Origin: Cyclaneusma minus
Taxonomy: Eukaryota; Ascomycota; Leotiomycetes; Marthamycetales; Marthamycetaceae
DNA: 64,000 bases
Reading direction: 5' to 3'
Assembly: GCA_037179335.1 (NCBI GenBank)
Contig: JAKZHN010000026.1
Span: 248,001 to 312,000 of the forward strand
The translations under genes were made by a program, and so were the position numbers. The notes under the pieces are model-generated. The model saw only the letters and a program-made list of their open reading frames with translations, was not told the origin of the DNA and did not search any database. Of the stretch, positions 43,794-57,641 are shown piece after piece; the first letter of the stretch is position 1; the number at the start of each line of letters is the position of its first letter.

Positions 43794-45092
43794 TCAACAG
43801 AGTGACTGCAAATACGGATGTTGCAGAGCCTCAAGAGCCGTTGGTCTCTTCTCGAAATCCACAACCAGCAAATGGAGGATGAAGACGATAAGCTCCGGCG
43901 GTACTTTGGGGTCGTTCAATTTCTCAAGTTCCTCCTGCAGTGTTCCACATCTGATGTATGGCTCCTCCATTCCAGTTTCCGGGTCCTCAAATTTGCCTGA
44001 CATTAATTCATCGACCCGGAAATCATCCTCGTACTCTTCCTTGAAAGGGGTTTCGATGGGACCCAGAAGACGCTGGATTTTGGCAATGCAATATCTTGAG
44101 GTAGGGTCCCTGCCGGTTGCCTCGAATCGGAGGTCTCGAGCCCCAAAGATGGTTGCGGGCATGAGCCAATGAACGAGCTATTGCGTCAGCTGCGTTTCCT
44201 TTAAACTGTAGGGGTGACTTACTGTGATACCGACAGACCACACGTCTGAGATATGGAAGCAGCCAAATCCACTCCATACTTCAGGGGCTCAGCATTCGAG
44301 ACATTGTTTCCGGTTCTTTGTTGATAAGATCACTCTGAAAGAGTAAGTATGAACCAATTTGAGTCGAATATGTGCCTACTCACTTTCTCCCAGATCCCCC
44401 AGCTTCACCACTGGAGAAGGGCCATGGATGTCAGAAAGAAACACGTTGTTCGGCGAGACATCTGAGAATGTTAGCAGTAAGTAGGATTACCAGGAAACAG
44501 TAGTTACTGACCAGCATGTACTCCACTGTATGTACTGTAGAGAAAGCGGAGGGCTGATAGCACTGATTTGGCGATGATCTTGGGAAGATCGGGATTCTGC
44601 TGAATGACAGTGGGCGGAACAGCTCGCAGATCGTGCTGCATGAAGGGGAAGACGAGGCACAATTCGTTGTCAGCCAGTGCATGGCTATCCTCAACATCAA
44701 GGTCATGTGGCGCAACGACATCAAGCAGGTTCCGAATGTATCGAGAAGGCTCAACATTGGGGATGCTGAAAATACGGAGCTCGTTCAGCAAATAACGCTT
44801 GGAGATGCCTGCTGCAGTCTTCACGACAGCTCTGAGCATAAGTCAGCGAACAAGTGAAGGGCCAGTGTGGGGGCGAGGACGGTAGGCCTTACAGATCGGG
44901 TGTGATCTCGTCCGCGGGGCCCAAAACTTGGGCTTTGAAAACAGAGGATTCCTTCAAGGGCTCCAGCAGCTGGTACTTTGCCTTGCGCCCCTGGAGAATC
45001 TGACCAGGGCTCAATGCTCGACCTGGCGTTGGGGACCTGGCAGCGGATCGGAGAGACGAGACGGCAGCAGCCATCCTTGACATTGCCCTCAT
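43794..45092 (-). pseudogene. Protein kinase-like gene with a premature TGA
   Basis: Five exons on the minus strand: 45092-44893, 44831-44512, 44461-44384, 44332-44223 and 44177-43794 (introns 61, 50, 51 and 45 nt). The kinase fold is clear: LQGRKAKYQLLEPLKESSVF, the beta-3 Lys in DLAVVKTA, the catalytic-loop equivalent HADVSPNNVFLSD, GDLGE for DFG, APEVWSGFGCFHISDVWSVG and RPTALEALQHPYL. In exon 4 the codon before APEVW, usually Arg, is TGA at 44289-44291; CGA to TGA is one transition. The loop also lacks the usual Lys after HRD (DVS instead of DIK). Skipping the stop with a 97 nt intron 3 (acceptor at 44287) is possible but would delete the activation segment. The first ATG is at 45092. No signal peptide. 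Confidence 0.6.
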
Positions 45093-45763
45093 GGTTTCGA
45101 AATGCGATTTGGAGAGCCCAGGTAAGCGGCGAAGGGGAGGTGTAGCAGCCGGGGTGCGCACACTAGATTCACTTGTGAAAGAGAGCAGTATGGGCTCTCT
45201 TGTCCCGAAGAAGTTTCTGCGGCAGCATGTCTGAGGCACCTCTAAGCGCTCCAGCCTTTAAAGGCGAAGAGAGAGACATACCTATGCGACAACGACTCCA
45301 CTAGTGTGCACGTTTTCCGGGGGTTGCCGCGTGCAGGGGTCTTTAGCGCGAGATTGTGTATGTCGCAGCCCGCTCAAGGAGACGACGAGCGACCGGCGAG
45401 GTTAACAACATCAACAACGACAATCGCCCATCACCGCCACCGCCTCGACAACCCTACGACCGCCCTATTTCCTGCTCGCCGGCCCTTGCGAGCACTCGAT
45501 TCCTGCTCGTTGCCTTTCGAACACTCGATTTCCTACTCGCCATCCCTTACGACGCGCCATCAACGACTATTGCCCCTCACTAAGAATCACCATCGTCCAG
45601 CCACGCCCACCGCCATCGGCGCCCCTATCCCGCTGCTTCTACGACCAACCTGGCAGCCTGGCTTCGAACCTCCGGAATCTCGGAGAATTAGAGCTACACC
45701 CCAACATCGCTTCCATCTGGCCAGCAGCCGTCGAAGGGCGGTGGGAAGCCGAGATCAGCAAGA
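45093..45763. promoter_or_regulatory. Divergent promoter, kinase-like gene / NUDE
   Basis: 670 bp between two divergent starts. The right part (about 45400-45760) is C-rich and lacks long conserved ORFs, which fits a 5' leader for the NUDE gene. Confidence 0.4.
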
Positions 45764-47657
45764 ATGGCTAACGGCGAGCCACCCTCCTCCCCTCCCCCGA
45801 CCGATTCAACGTCGGCTGCGGAAGCAATTGCATATTATAAGACACAGTACGAGCAACTGGAACAAGAGCTGCAGGAGTTCCAAGCCTCCAGCCAGGAGCT
45901 CGAAGCTGAGCTTGAAAAAGATGTCGAGGCGGCGGAGAAGAGAGAACGGGCCCTGAGAGAGAAGGCCGAAAGCCTGCAGTTCGAGGTGGAGGAATGGAAG
46001 GTGAGGCAAACCCGATCTGGAGCCATCCATCTCTACATGTGTTTCCTCTGATCTGGGCTGACCCGCCATGCGCCAGACAAAATATAAGCAATCCAAGACC
46101 GAAGCCAGCAATGCACAGAGTAAACTGCAAAAGGAGATTACCAGTCTTAGGGATGCCTACAGGACGTTACAGTTAAAACTACGCGATATCGAAGTAGCCA
46201 ACGACGACTTTGAACGACAGGCTCGAAACACGACCTCGTCACTGGAAGATCTGGAATCGAAACACAATATTGCAATCGAACGCGCCGTTATGATGGAGGA
46301 GGAAATAAAAATCGGCGAGCAGGAACGAGAAAATTTACGAATCGAAACTCAGCGATTACGAGACGAGCTTTCCGACCTCAAGATCGAAGCCGAAATTATG
46401 CAGGACAAGTTACGCAAGCAGAGCGAACGAGCAATACCGCCACTTTCGATGGATCTGCTAGCTGCCAGCTCACCCATGCGAGGCTCCCCGCGATCAGATG
46501 TGTCTTCACCCATGATTACGACGCCTCCAGACACTAAGTCAGTTTCTACAGTTGACACCGTATCCGAGACACCAACCCCACCATCTCCACCCATGTCCGA
46601 AGCTTCAACAAGTGCTAAGAATAGCCTTAGAACTCCAATGAATGCTCCCAAAAGCAAGCTCCGCCCTCCTTCTGGCGAATACAGCGCAACGCCGAGGCCC
46701 AGCAAGTACGCTACTCCTGGAGCGCGCGCCGGCAGGACTTCTGCGGCGACAAAGTTCCGTCCCAACCCGTCAATCAAAAGAAGTGGTCCTCCGCCAACTG
46801 CAGGCAACAAGCTGCCCATGGGCAAGGGTTTACCAAACTCTACCTCTCTCAATCACATCCGTACTCTTACAGCCCAAATGCAAAGACTCGAACAGCGAGT
46901 ACAAAACGCAAAGTCCAGGCTACCGGGTCCTAAACACACCCCACCACGAGCCTCACCTCGACATGACGGTGCTCAGGATCATGCACGTATGCCGTCATCC
47001 GTTACCATAAGAAGCCGGAAGCGCACGGATGGCAGCTCTATTGCTTCGTCACTGGCAGAAGAGACACCATCAGCTACGAGGGTCGTTGGCAGGATTTCAA
47101 CATCTGGAATTAGTCAGCTTTCTTTTGGTCCTCGCGATAGTCAAGCTGGTGACAGTCGTCCAAGCAGTCGATCTAGTGTTCGCAATTCACAGGCAACTGG
47201 GAGCATACCCAGGCCAGCGTCACGCACCGAACCGTCGAGGCCGGAGAGTCGCACAAGTGTGAGCGGGAGTAGGACTCCATCATCATTGGGTCATTACATG
47301 GCGGATGCCAGGCGACCACGGAGCAGCTTGGGAGGAAACTTTTCCGCTTCACACGGTGGGGGCCATGGCCACGGACATAGCCAGAGCGTGCCTGGCGTTG
47401 ATATTGACGAGGCCAGGGAAATAGAGTTCTCGAATCCTATGAGGAGAAGCGTGGTTAGAAGCGACGAGGGCACCGGCATACCGACACCAGGAGGAAAGCG
47501 AGCCAACGAAGCTTTTACACAGCCAACCACAGGGAGGACACCAAGGAGGATGGCTACTACCAGTACTTCGGCATTAAGGGACCATGCTAGAAGAGAAGAA
47601 GCCTCGAAGCCGTCCGGGAGACCAAGGAAGCTGAGTGGAGTGGGGGAGACATTTTGA
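45764..47657 (+). CDS. nudE: Nuclear distribution protein NUDE (LIS1/dynein cofactor)
   Basis: Two exons, 45764-46000 and 46077-47657 (intron 76 nt), giving 605 aa. NUDE binds LIS1 (NudF) and dynein and is needed for nuclear migration in hyphae. Residues 20-190 form a long coiled coil: EAIAYYKTQYEQLEQELQEF, then VEEWKTKYKQSKTEASNAQS across the splice, and ELSDLKIEAEIMQDKLRKQS. This order and the W-K-x-KYKQ segment are those of NDE1/NUDE. The rest is Ser/Pro/Arg-rich and disordered, with a short amphipathic region (SLNHIRTLTAQMQRLEQRV) near residue 350. A His/Gly tract (SHGGGHGHGHSQS) sits near residue 515. Confidence 0.93.
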
Positions 47658-50610
47658 AGAGTATGAGCTGAGATAGCAACTGCATTATGATTAAAGCGGA
47701 AACGACATCGAACGACGACCAGGAAGCGGATCGCTGTGCATTGTACATTCTGAGCATTTAAGGGCGGGCGACTGACGGATATTGCCTTGACGGCGGCCGG
47801 ATGAGCGGTTGATCATATCATGACTTTGTTTCAACCGCGAGGCATCATTAGCGCGACTCTTTACAGGTTGAGCGAGGTGTCTGGAGCCTGCGAGAACATC
47901 TTGTGATTTTTTGGCGGATTGCAGGAGTTGGAGCCCGGCGGGCCTTATGCTTAGCTTTGTGGGTGGCAGGGCCTGGAGTCTCGAAAGGAGGCTGGCGATT
48001 GCTGTGGTGCATTGCATAGTAGCTGGCGGTTGAAATGGAAGATCCATTCAATACTTTCATCCGTTCTTCGTTGATGTAGTCAGGAACTTCGGGCAGGCTA
48101 GTGATATAGGTCCCGCTGTCGCAGCGTTTTGTTGCTAGATGGGGCTGGCTGGCTCGTGCTGCAGCCTGCACGGCGGGTAGCTGGTGTATTGTGTCAGAAT
48201 CGTACGATTCTCGCGTGCTCGCTGGGGACTACCTGACTTGCAGATTGGGGGGAGATCTCGGATCTACATCTACTAGATCGAAGCTACCCCAGACTGGATT
48301 CAAGTTCCGTAAATTGGTTTCCGCGCGACATGGAGCACAGTCGCTGTTCTATATGTTTCTGACTATGGTGCTACATTGATGCTCGGCACTGGGGATCCCA
48401 AGCTCGTGGTGACAATGGCACAATGCTAGGACTCGGGAGCATTTACAACCACTAGAAATAAATACCCTTGCTTGTTTCACTGGGAGTATCCTCGATTATC
48501 AGGGATAATGAGAGCCCGAATTCTTCGGAAGTTGAGAGTACAGAAGAATTGTCACCACGAGCCAAGGTACTTGATGTAGTATCAACCCCAGACTCGATGC
48601 ACCGGCACCGGGCTAGTGTTTTATTCACACGTCCTTTCATCAAACTGCAAGACTAACTGCATCGACTCTTCGATGGCTCGTCTCACCCAAGCTGAAGCAA
48701 GCCCTTCAAGTGTCAGTCAACCCAAGAGACTCCAAGACGCAGGGTCTCTTCCCCCCCTCCTCCCCTGAGGCTACAACAATGAGATTGAGGTCAACCACGG
48801 CACCCCTGAATATGTTGTCTCCGTACTGAAGCCAACGGGAAGATGGGTTTCAGATTTCCCACAGCTTTTCCGATACACAAGTATCTCTTGTGCTCAGCGA
48901 CGAAGTCAATCTTCATCTCAAGGCTTGAAGCCACATTGTTCTCGTCGCAAGATTTCTCGGCGTTACCGCTTGAGTCTTGACGAGCTTCGTCTGGTTGGAT
49001 GAGCAGAGCCCCTGTATCCGCCACGACTCAAGAGTGAACCCGGCGCGGCCAGGGACGAAGTTGTTGGGGAAGGGAAACACAAGTGCGTGCGTCATTCGCG
49101 GTTCGGGCTACACATATGGTCCCCGATCTAGCTTATTTATTCCTTCTTGGGGGATAGCCGTTCTCCCCATGAGTACAATAATGTAAATGTACCTTGGATC
49201 GCGGGCTATAAGTATATATGTAATGGATGAGTAAAGTATTCCTCGTGGAGCGTACGAGAGGAATTAGATGGCGCTTTTATTGGGCGTACGGAGTCCGACT
49301 GATGGTGCGAGGGTGGGTGAGTGTTCCGAAGGTGGTCTCCCTTTGAAACTAGCCGAAAGAGATTCTCATGAATTTCTCTCTACAGTCTTCTTGAAGCCGA
49401 GAGTTCAGCATAATAATGAGTTCAGCATAATAAACATGAAATGGCTTTCACGAACAAGCTTCCTCTACAGGTCCCGGCGCTCCAGCACATACCACAGATC
49501 CAGTCCTCAAGGCTTTATGTCGATGTCTGCGAGCATGGATTGTGGTGGGACGGGGATGACTCAGCGCGGGTTACAGCGATCTGCGCCGGCCAGGGCCTGC
49601 AAAGCGTTGAATGGCTATTTCCACCTCCCAACGCAATCGGGCACAGCAGTTGAGGCTGCGCGCGAATCAGAGCTGGCCGGCCTGCAGGTGAGGCCATCAT
49701 GCTGAGTTAGCAGACGACACAGGTACAGTCAAGCAGAGGAGCAGTACAGTAGTGGGAGCCGGCGCGCGCGCAGCAAAGAAGGTTTGGCGGTGGTGCATGT
49801 TGTTGAAGCGGGAGGCACAGTTGATTGAAGCTATATGTTCCGGCCTGTTGGGGCGTTGATTCTGCCTTAGGTAATGATCTTAGCTTGGCCAGCGCGGGGC
49901 GAATAGTAGGAAAGCTTCAGCCTCTGCACGCCCAAGTCCAGCTTCCCGAGCCCGCATCCATGCCTCTTGTACGAAGCTGGCCCGCAACACAGCTATGTGC
50001 CCAACTGCCCAGCGATCCCCATTTATTTATGGCGTGCGGAGAAAGGAGAAAGGGCGACCGGGATCCCAGCTGTAAATGTACTTTTTAGTCCTTTTTAGCT
50101 GGTCTTTTGCTTTTAGACTATCTGACAAAACCCGAAGGGTCGCCAGCTGAGGTCCATCCTGCTTGCTCTCTGCCCTAACCTCACTTTCGATCCATCTCCT
50201 TCTCCCGTGCAAAAGTCGTAGACATCTGTTCTGTACCAAGGGCTCTCCTCCAGCCTCCTGCGTCTGCATACTTGCACTAATCATTCCTGTGCGCGCCGCC
50301 CCAGCATCGTCATCCGTGCTCAGATACCCGCCCTCTTTTTCTCCCACTCGACTCGGCTCAGCCTAGCTACAGCTAAAGTCAGCCCGGATTGTGTCAGCAG
50401 TCAGCTTACAATCGTCTGCAAGTCCGACGACTGCTCGCTGAATACTTACTTCAAGGAGTCCGAGGCGCTCTGAGAATTGATTCCTGGATCGACTTCTCAT
50501 TTCTGCCCCGTGCGGATTCCTCCCAACTGCAACGAACGACGACGCTGTCTCTCCCAGCTGGCGTCTCCCACTCTTTCTGCTCGTAGTCCACGAGCTTGAC
50601 GCAGAAAATC
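47658..50610. other. 3 kb intergenic region upstream of acetyl-CoA carboxylase
   Basis: No gene is supportable; a few short ORFs on both strands lack coding character. The last few hundred bases (50.1-50.6 kb) are C/T-rich and are probably the leader of the ACC1 mRNA. Confidence 0.45.
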
Positions 50611-53600
50611 ATGGCTGCTGTCAATGGCAACGGCACCGTGCCTGTCATGAACGGCAGTGCTTCGTATCCCGCAAAGCACCAGCTGGCTGACCATTTCATC
50701 GGGGGCAACAAGCTCGAGAATGCTCCGCCGAGCAAGGTGAAGGATTTTGTGGCCGCCCACGATGGCCACACTGTCATTACAAATGTACGCCACCTTTCAC
50801 ATTGAGCTAAACAGCAATTGTGCGAATGGACTCGGATAGCTGACTCTCTTGTTTTCTGCAGGTTTTGATTGCCAACAATGGTATTGCCGCTGTCAAGGAG
50901 ATTCGGTCGGTGCGAAGATGGGCCTACGAGACTTTCGGCGACGAAAGAGCTATCCAGTTCACCGTGATGGCCACTCCCGAGGACTTGCAGGCAAATGCGG
51001 ATTACATTCGAATGGCTGATCAATATGTTGAGGTTCCGGGAGGGACTAACAACAACAATTACGCCAACGTCGAGCTGATTGTCGACGTGGCCGAGCGAAT
51101 GGATGTACATGCTGTGTGGGCCGGATGGTAAGCTTTTGTCTGCGGTCAATTTTTGCAGCGAGGAGGTGCTAAAAATATCATAGGGGTCACGCATCAGAAA
51201 ACCCAAAACTTCCCGAATCCCTGGCAGCGTCACCGAAGAAGATTGTCTTCATCGGACCCCCCGGTTCTGCCATGAGATCTCTTGGAGACAAGATCTCCTC
51301 AACAATTGTGGCACAACACGCCAAAGTTCCATGTATCCCATGGTCTGGAACTGGTGTGGATCAGGTCCGCGTCGACGATGAGGGAATTGTCACAGTTGAC
51401 GATGATGTGTACATGAAGGGTTGCGTGCAATCATGGCAAGAGGGTCTGCAAAAGGCGAAGGAAATTGGTTTCCCCGTCATGATCAAAGCTTCCGAGGGTG
51501 GTGGAGGCAAGGGTATTCGAAAGGCCGAGTCTGAGGTCGGTTTCGAAGCCCTCTACAAGGCTGCAGCCAGCGAAATTCCCGGTTCACCGATCTTCATCAT
51601 GAAGCTTGCAGGCAACGCTCGACATTTGGAGGTGCAATTGTTGGCGGATCAGTACGGAAACAATATTTCCCTCTTCGGCAGAGATTGTTCCGTGCAAAGA
51701 CGGCATCAGAAGATTATCGAAGAGGCTCCAGTTACAATCGCCAAGGCACCAACTTTCCAGGAGATGGAAAAGGCAGCAGTGCGTCTTGGACGACTCGTCG
51801 GTTACGTGTCTGCCGGTACCGTCGAATACCTCTATTCCTTCGCTGATGACCAATTCTACTTCCTTGAACTGAATCCCCGTCTCCAAGTCGAGCATCCGAC
51901 CACCGAAATGGTCAGCGGCGTCAACCTGCCCGCTGCACAACTTCAAATCGCAATGGGTCTTCCTCTTCACAGAATCCGCGATATTCGTTTACTTTATGGA
52001 GTGGACCCTTCGGCTCACACCGAGATCGACTACGATTTCTCCAGCGAGAAGAGCGCACAGGTGCAGCGAAGACCAACCCCAAGAGGCCACACCACTGCTT
52101 GCCGTATTACCTCCGAGGACCCTGGTGAGGGCTTCAAGCCTTCGAGCGGTATGATGCACGAACTGAACTTCAGGAGTAGTTCAAATGTCTGGGGTTACTT
52201 CTCTGTAGGAACTGCAGGTGGTATCCACAGTTTCTCCGACAGTCAGTTCGGTCACATTTTTGCCTATGGCGAGAACCGTGCTGCATCGAGGAAACACATG
52301 GTCGTGGCCTTGAAGGAACTCAGCATTCGAGGTGATTTCCGAACCACCGTCGAATACTTGATCAAGCTCCTTGAAACCCCCGCTTTCGAAGACAACACTA
52401 TTACTACGGGATGGCTGGACGAGCTGATCTCCAACAAACTTACTGCTGAGCGTCCCGACCCTATGCTGGCTGTCGTTTGCGGTGCTGTCACCAAAGCACA
52501 TCTTGCTAGCGAGGCTTGCATTGCTGAGTACCAGGCGGGTCTGGAGAAGGGACAGGTCCCATCGAAAGATATCTTGAAGACCGTTTTCCCTATCGATTTC
52601 ATCTACGATGGACACCGATACAAATTCACGGCTACTCGCTCCAGCACAGACAGCTACCATCTCTTCATCAACGGCTCCAAGTGCTCAGTTGGTGTTCGCG
52701 CCTTGAGTGACGGAGGTCTGCTTGTCTTGTTGAATGGCCGCAGTCACAACGTCTACTGGAAGGAGGAGGTTGGCGCCACGAGAATCAGTGTCGACAGCAA
52801 GACTTGTCTGCTTGAGCAAGAGAACGACCCCACCCAACTCCGAACCCCCAGTCCCGGTAAGCTCGTCAAGTTTACCGTCGAGAACGGTGAGCATGTCAAG
52901 GCCGGCCAGGCTTTCGCCGAAGTCGAGGTCATGAAAATGTACATGCCTCTTATTGCCGCCGAAGATGGAATCGTTCAATTGATCAAGCAGCCTGGAGCCA
53001 CTCTTGAAGCCGGTGATATTCTCGGTATACTTGCTTTGGATGACCCATCCAGAGTCAAGAGCGCCCAGACTTTCCTCGGTCATCTGCCTGACATGGGGCC
53101 ACCTACCATTGTTGGCAACAAGCCTGCACAGAGGTTCCACCTGCTCCACAAGATTCTCATGAACATTCTCGAAGGTTTTGACAACCAGGTTATCATGGCT
53201 GGCACTCTGAGGGAGCTCATCGAGGTTCTGCGTGATCCTGAGCTTCCTTATGGCGAGTGGAATGCTCAATTTTCTGCCCTACATGCTCGCATGCCTCAGA
53301 AGCTTGACGCTCTATTCACACAGATCGTTGACCGGGCCAGGACACGAAAGGGCGAATTCCCCGCCAAGAACCTGGGTAAGGCGCTAGTCAAGTTCATGGA
53401 GGAGAACGTCGAACCCGGCGATGTTGATCTACTCAAGGCATCGCTCACGCCTCTCGTCGAAGTTATTGACCGATATGCGGACGGTCAGAAAGTTCACGAG
53501 TTCAACGTCTTCTCTGGTTTCCTCGAGAAATACATTGCAGTCGAGAAGCTCTTCTCCGGACGCAGTTCGCGTGACGAGGAAGTCATCTTGAAGCTCAGAG

Positions 53601-56600
53601 ACGAGAACAAGGACAACTTGAGCGTTGTCATTCAGACTGTTCTGTCTCACGCCAGAGTTGGGGCCAAGAACAGCCTTGTCATTGCTATTCTTGACGAGTA
53701 CAGACCAAACAAGCCAAATGTTGGCAATGTCGCCAAGCACTTGCGCCCGGTTCTCCGCAAGTTGACTGAGCTCGACTCGAGAGCAACAGGCAAGGTTGCG
53801 TTGAAGGCAAGGGAAATCTTGATTCAGTGTGCCTTGCCATCTCTGGAAGAGCGCCAGGCCCAGATGGAGCACATCCTCCGTTCATCTGTTGTCGAGTCGA
53901 AGTATGGCGAGACTGGCTGGGATCACAGAGAACCTGATCTGGAAGTGCTCACCGAGATCGTTGACTCCAAGTACACTGTCTTCGACGTCCTTCCTATCTT
54001 CTTTGGTCACCAAGACCCATGGGTGTCTTTGGCTGCCTTGGAAGTCTACATTCGACGTGCCTACCGTGCCTATTCTTTGAAAAAGATTGAGTACCACAAC
54101 GAGTCTGTCGAGCCTCCATTCATTGTCTCCTGGGACTTCGTTCTCCGCAAGGTTGGCCACGGCGAATTGGGCATGCCAATCCAGTCAACTGCTCCCTCTA
54201 CTCCTGCCACTCCATCGATCGAGAGCGGCAACCCCTTCAAGCGAGTCAGCTCTATCTCTGATATGTCTTATCTTGTGAACAAGGGTGAAGATGAGCCCAT
54301 CAGAAAGGGTGTTATTGTCCCAGTGCAATACCTGGATGAGGCCGAAGAGTACCTGCAGAGGGCATTGGAGGTTTTCCCTGTCGCTGGTAGCAAGAAGCGC
54401 ACCGGCCTCGGTATATCAAATGGCACTATGCCCGACTTCAGCGGCAGCAAGCGCAAGATAGTTGCCCCTAGGCTGGAGAGCGAGGAAGAGCTTTCCGCCG
54501 TCTGCGAAGTTGCCATTCGTGATGCTGAGAGCTTCGACGACAAGGACACCCTCGCAAGACTGAATGCCATCGTCAAGGACTACAAGGAAGAGCTCCTCAG
54601 CCGACGAGTACGACGCCTGACATTCATCTGCGGCCACAAAGACGGCGCCTACCCAGGATACTTCACTTTCCGAGGACCCGAGTACGAGGAAGATGACAGC
54701 ATTCGTCACAGTGAGCCTGCCTTGGCTTTCCAACTTGAGTTGGGCAGACTTTCCAAGTTCAACATCAAGCCAGTCTTCACTGAGAACCGCAACATCCACG
54801 TTTACGAGGCTGTTGGCAAGGATATGGAGAGCGACAAGCGATACTTCACACGTGCTGTCGTGCGTCCTGGTAGACTTAGGGACGAGATCCCCACTGCAGA
54901 GTACCTCATCTCTGAGGCAGACAGACTTATGACCGATATCCTTGACGCTCTCGAGGTCATCGGTAACAACAACTCCGACTTGAACCACATCTTCATCAAC
55001 TTCTCGCCCGTTTTCCCTCTCCAGCCTCAGGAAGTCGAGGCTGCTCTTTCCGGCTTCTTGGAGCGATTCGGTCACCGTGCATGGCGCCTGCGTGTTACTC
55101 AAGCCGAAATTCGTATCATCTGTACTGACCCAGAGACCGGCTCGCCATACCCACTGCGCGTCGTCATCACTAACACCTCTGGATATGTCATCCAAGTCGA
55201 GATGTATGCTGAGAGGAAATCTGAGAAGGGCGGCGAATGGGTGTTCCACAGCATTGGTGGCACCACCAAGATTGGCGCCATGCATCTGCGTCCAGTGTAC
55301 ACTCCATACCCCACAAAGGAATGGTTGCAGCCTAAGCGATACAAGGCTCATCTGATGGGCACGCAGTACGTGTACGATTTCCCAGAGCTCTTCCGTCAGG
55401 CCATCCAAAATGCTTGGGCGAAGGCAGTTCGCAGGCATCCATCGCTCTCTGAGAAGCAGCCCCCCACTGGCGAGTGCATCGACTGCACCGAGCTTATCCT
55501 TGATGACAAGGATAACTTGGCTGAAGTGGCTCGTGAGCCTGGTACCAACACCCACGGCATGGTTGGTTGGTTGGTCACTGCCCGCACTCCCGAGTATCCT
55601 CGTGGCCGCAAGTTCATTATCATTGCCAACGACATCACGTGGAAGATTGGTAGTTTCGGACCCAAGGAAGACCACTTCTTCAACAAGTGTACCGAGCTTG
55701 CCAGAAAGCTTGGTATTCCCAGAATATACCTGTCTGCCAACTCTGGTGCCCGAATCGGTCTTGCTGAGGAGCTCATTCCCCACTTCAATGTCGCGTGGAA
55801 CGACCCTGCCAAACCAGAGGCTGGCTTCAAGTACCTCTGGTTGAACGAAGATGCTAAGAAGAGGTTCGAGGACGGCAAGGGAAAGGATGTCATTACCGAG
55901 CAGGTCACTGAGGATGGTGAGGTTCGTCACAAGATCACCACTATCATTGGTGCCGAAGATGGTCTTGGTGTCGAGAGTTTGCGAGGCTCTGGTCTTATTG
56001 CCGGTGCCACCAGCAGAGCTTACGATGACATCTTTACTATCACTCTTGTTACTTGCCGTTCAGTTGGTATCGGTGCTTACCTTGTTCGTCTCGGCCAACG
56101 TGCTGTTCAGATTGAAGGCCAGCCTATCATTCTTACTGGTGCACCAGCTATCAACAAGCTTCTCGGTCGCGAAGTTTACACTTCCAACCTGCAGCTTGGT
56201 GGCACCCAAATCATGTACAGGAACGGTGTTTCTCACATGACCGCTAATGACGACTTCGAGGGTGTTTCCAAGATTGTTGAGTGGCTTGCGTTTGTTCCCG
56301 ATAAGAAGAACAACCCTCTGCCAATTGGCCCTGCCCTCGATACCTGGGATCGTGATGTTACTTTCTACCCGCCCCAAAAGCAGGCTTATGATGTCCGCCA
56401 TCTTATCAACGGTGTCAAGGACGAGGAAGGCTATTTGTCTGGTCTCTTCGATAGAGGCTCTTTCGTCGAGACTCTTGGTGGCTGGGCCAAGACCGTTGTC
56501 GTTGGACGTGCCCGCCTTGGTGGTATCCCCATGGGTGTCATCGCTGTGGAGTCGCGCTCGGTTGAGAACGTAACGCCAGCAGATCCCGCCAATCCTGACT

Positions 56601-57641
56601 CCATCGAGCAGATCACTAACGAAGCTGGTGGTGTCTGGTACCCTAACTCCGCTTTCAAGACTGCACAAGCTATCAGGGACTTCAACACTGGCGAGCAATT
56701 GCCTCTCATGATCCTTGCCAACTGGAGAGGTTTCTCTGGTGGTCAGCGTGATATGTACAACGAAGTCCTGAAGTATGGTTCGTACATCGTCGATGCTTTG
56801 GTGAAATACGAGCAGCCAATCTTCGTTTACATTCCACCTTTCGGCGAATTACGTGGTGGTTCTTGGGTAAGTTCTCTGCCTGTTATTCTTCCCCCAACAA
56901 ATTTGGCTAACCCGCTTCTTCTAGGTTGTGGTTGACCCTACGATCAACGCCGACTACATGGAAATGTATGCGGATGAGGACGCACGTGGTGGTGTCCTTG
57001 AGCCTGAGGGTATCGTCGGCATCAAGTTCCGCCGCGACAAACAACTCCAGACCATGGCTCGCACTGACCCTACCTACAAGGCCCTGGTTGAAAGTCTTGG
57101 CGACAAGTCTCTGTCGCAAGAGGAGATATCTGAAATTCGCGTCAAGATGACTGAGCGTGAGAAGCTTCTTGGCCCTGTCTACTCGCAGATCTCTCTCCAG
57201 TTCGCCGATCTGCACGACCGAGCCGGCCGCATGAAGGCTAAGGGCGTGATCCGCGACTCGCTTACCCTCAAGAACGCGCGCCGCTTCTTCTACTGGCGCG
57301 TTCGCCGCCGTCTGAACGAGGAGTACATCATCAAGCGCATGACGTCCGCCACCGGCAAGAAGCCCAACGCATCGCGCGCCCGGAACCTCGAGATCCTGGC
57401 TGCCTGGACGGGAATTGCTACCTTCAAGACGTCGGACCGTGAGGTAGCGATGTGGTACGAGGAGAACCGTAAGACGGTGCACGAGAAGGTTGAGGGTCTC
57501 AAGGCCGAGGGTGTTGCCTTTGAAGTGGCGAGCCTACTGCGCTCGAATGGCCGTGGTGGCTTGAAGGGCGTGCAGCAGGTGTTGAGCATGCTGCCAGCTA
57601 ACGAGCGGGAAGAGGCGCTCAAGTTCCTGGCTCAGGCTTAG
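50611..57641 (+). CDS. ACC1: Acetyl-CoA carboxylase (cytosolic, multifunctional)
   Basis: Four exons: 50611-50784, 50862-51127, 51184-56866 and 56925-57641 (introns 77, 56 and 58 nt), giving 2279 aa, the usual fungal length. The enzyme carboxylates acetyl-CoA to malonyl-CoA, the committed step of fatty-acid synthesis. Domains in order: biotin carboxylase (VLIANNGIAAVKEIRSVRRW near residue 60; ATP-grasp loop KASEGGGGKGIRKA near 250; ELNPRLQVEHPTTE near 380); biotin carrier with the biotinylated Lys in EVEVMKMYMPL at about residue 731; a long central domain; and the carboxyltransferase region (SANSGARIGLAEELIPHFNV near 1670; NWRGFSGGQRDMYNEVLKYG near 2000). The splices are in frame and rebuild AVWAGWGHASENP and RGGSWVVVDPTINADY. 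Essential gene; regulated at protein level in other fungi. Confidence 0.98.

Noticed and set aside
54416..55930. 504-codon antisense ORF inside ACC1
   Set aside because: Mirrors the sense codons of a highly conserved gene; the product resembles nothing and has no expected start context.
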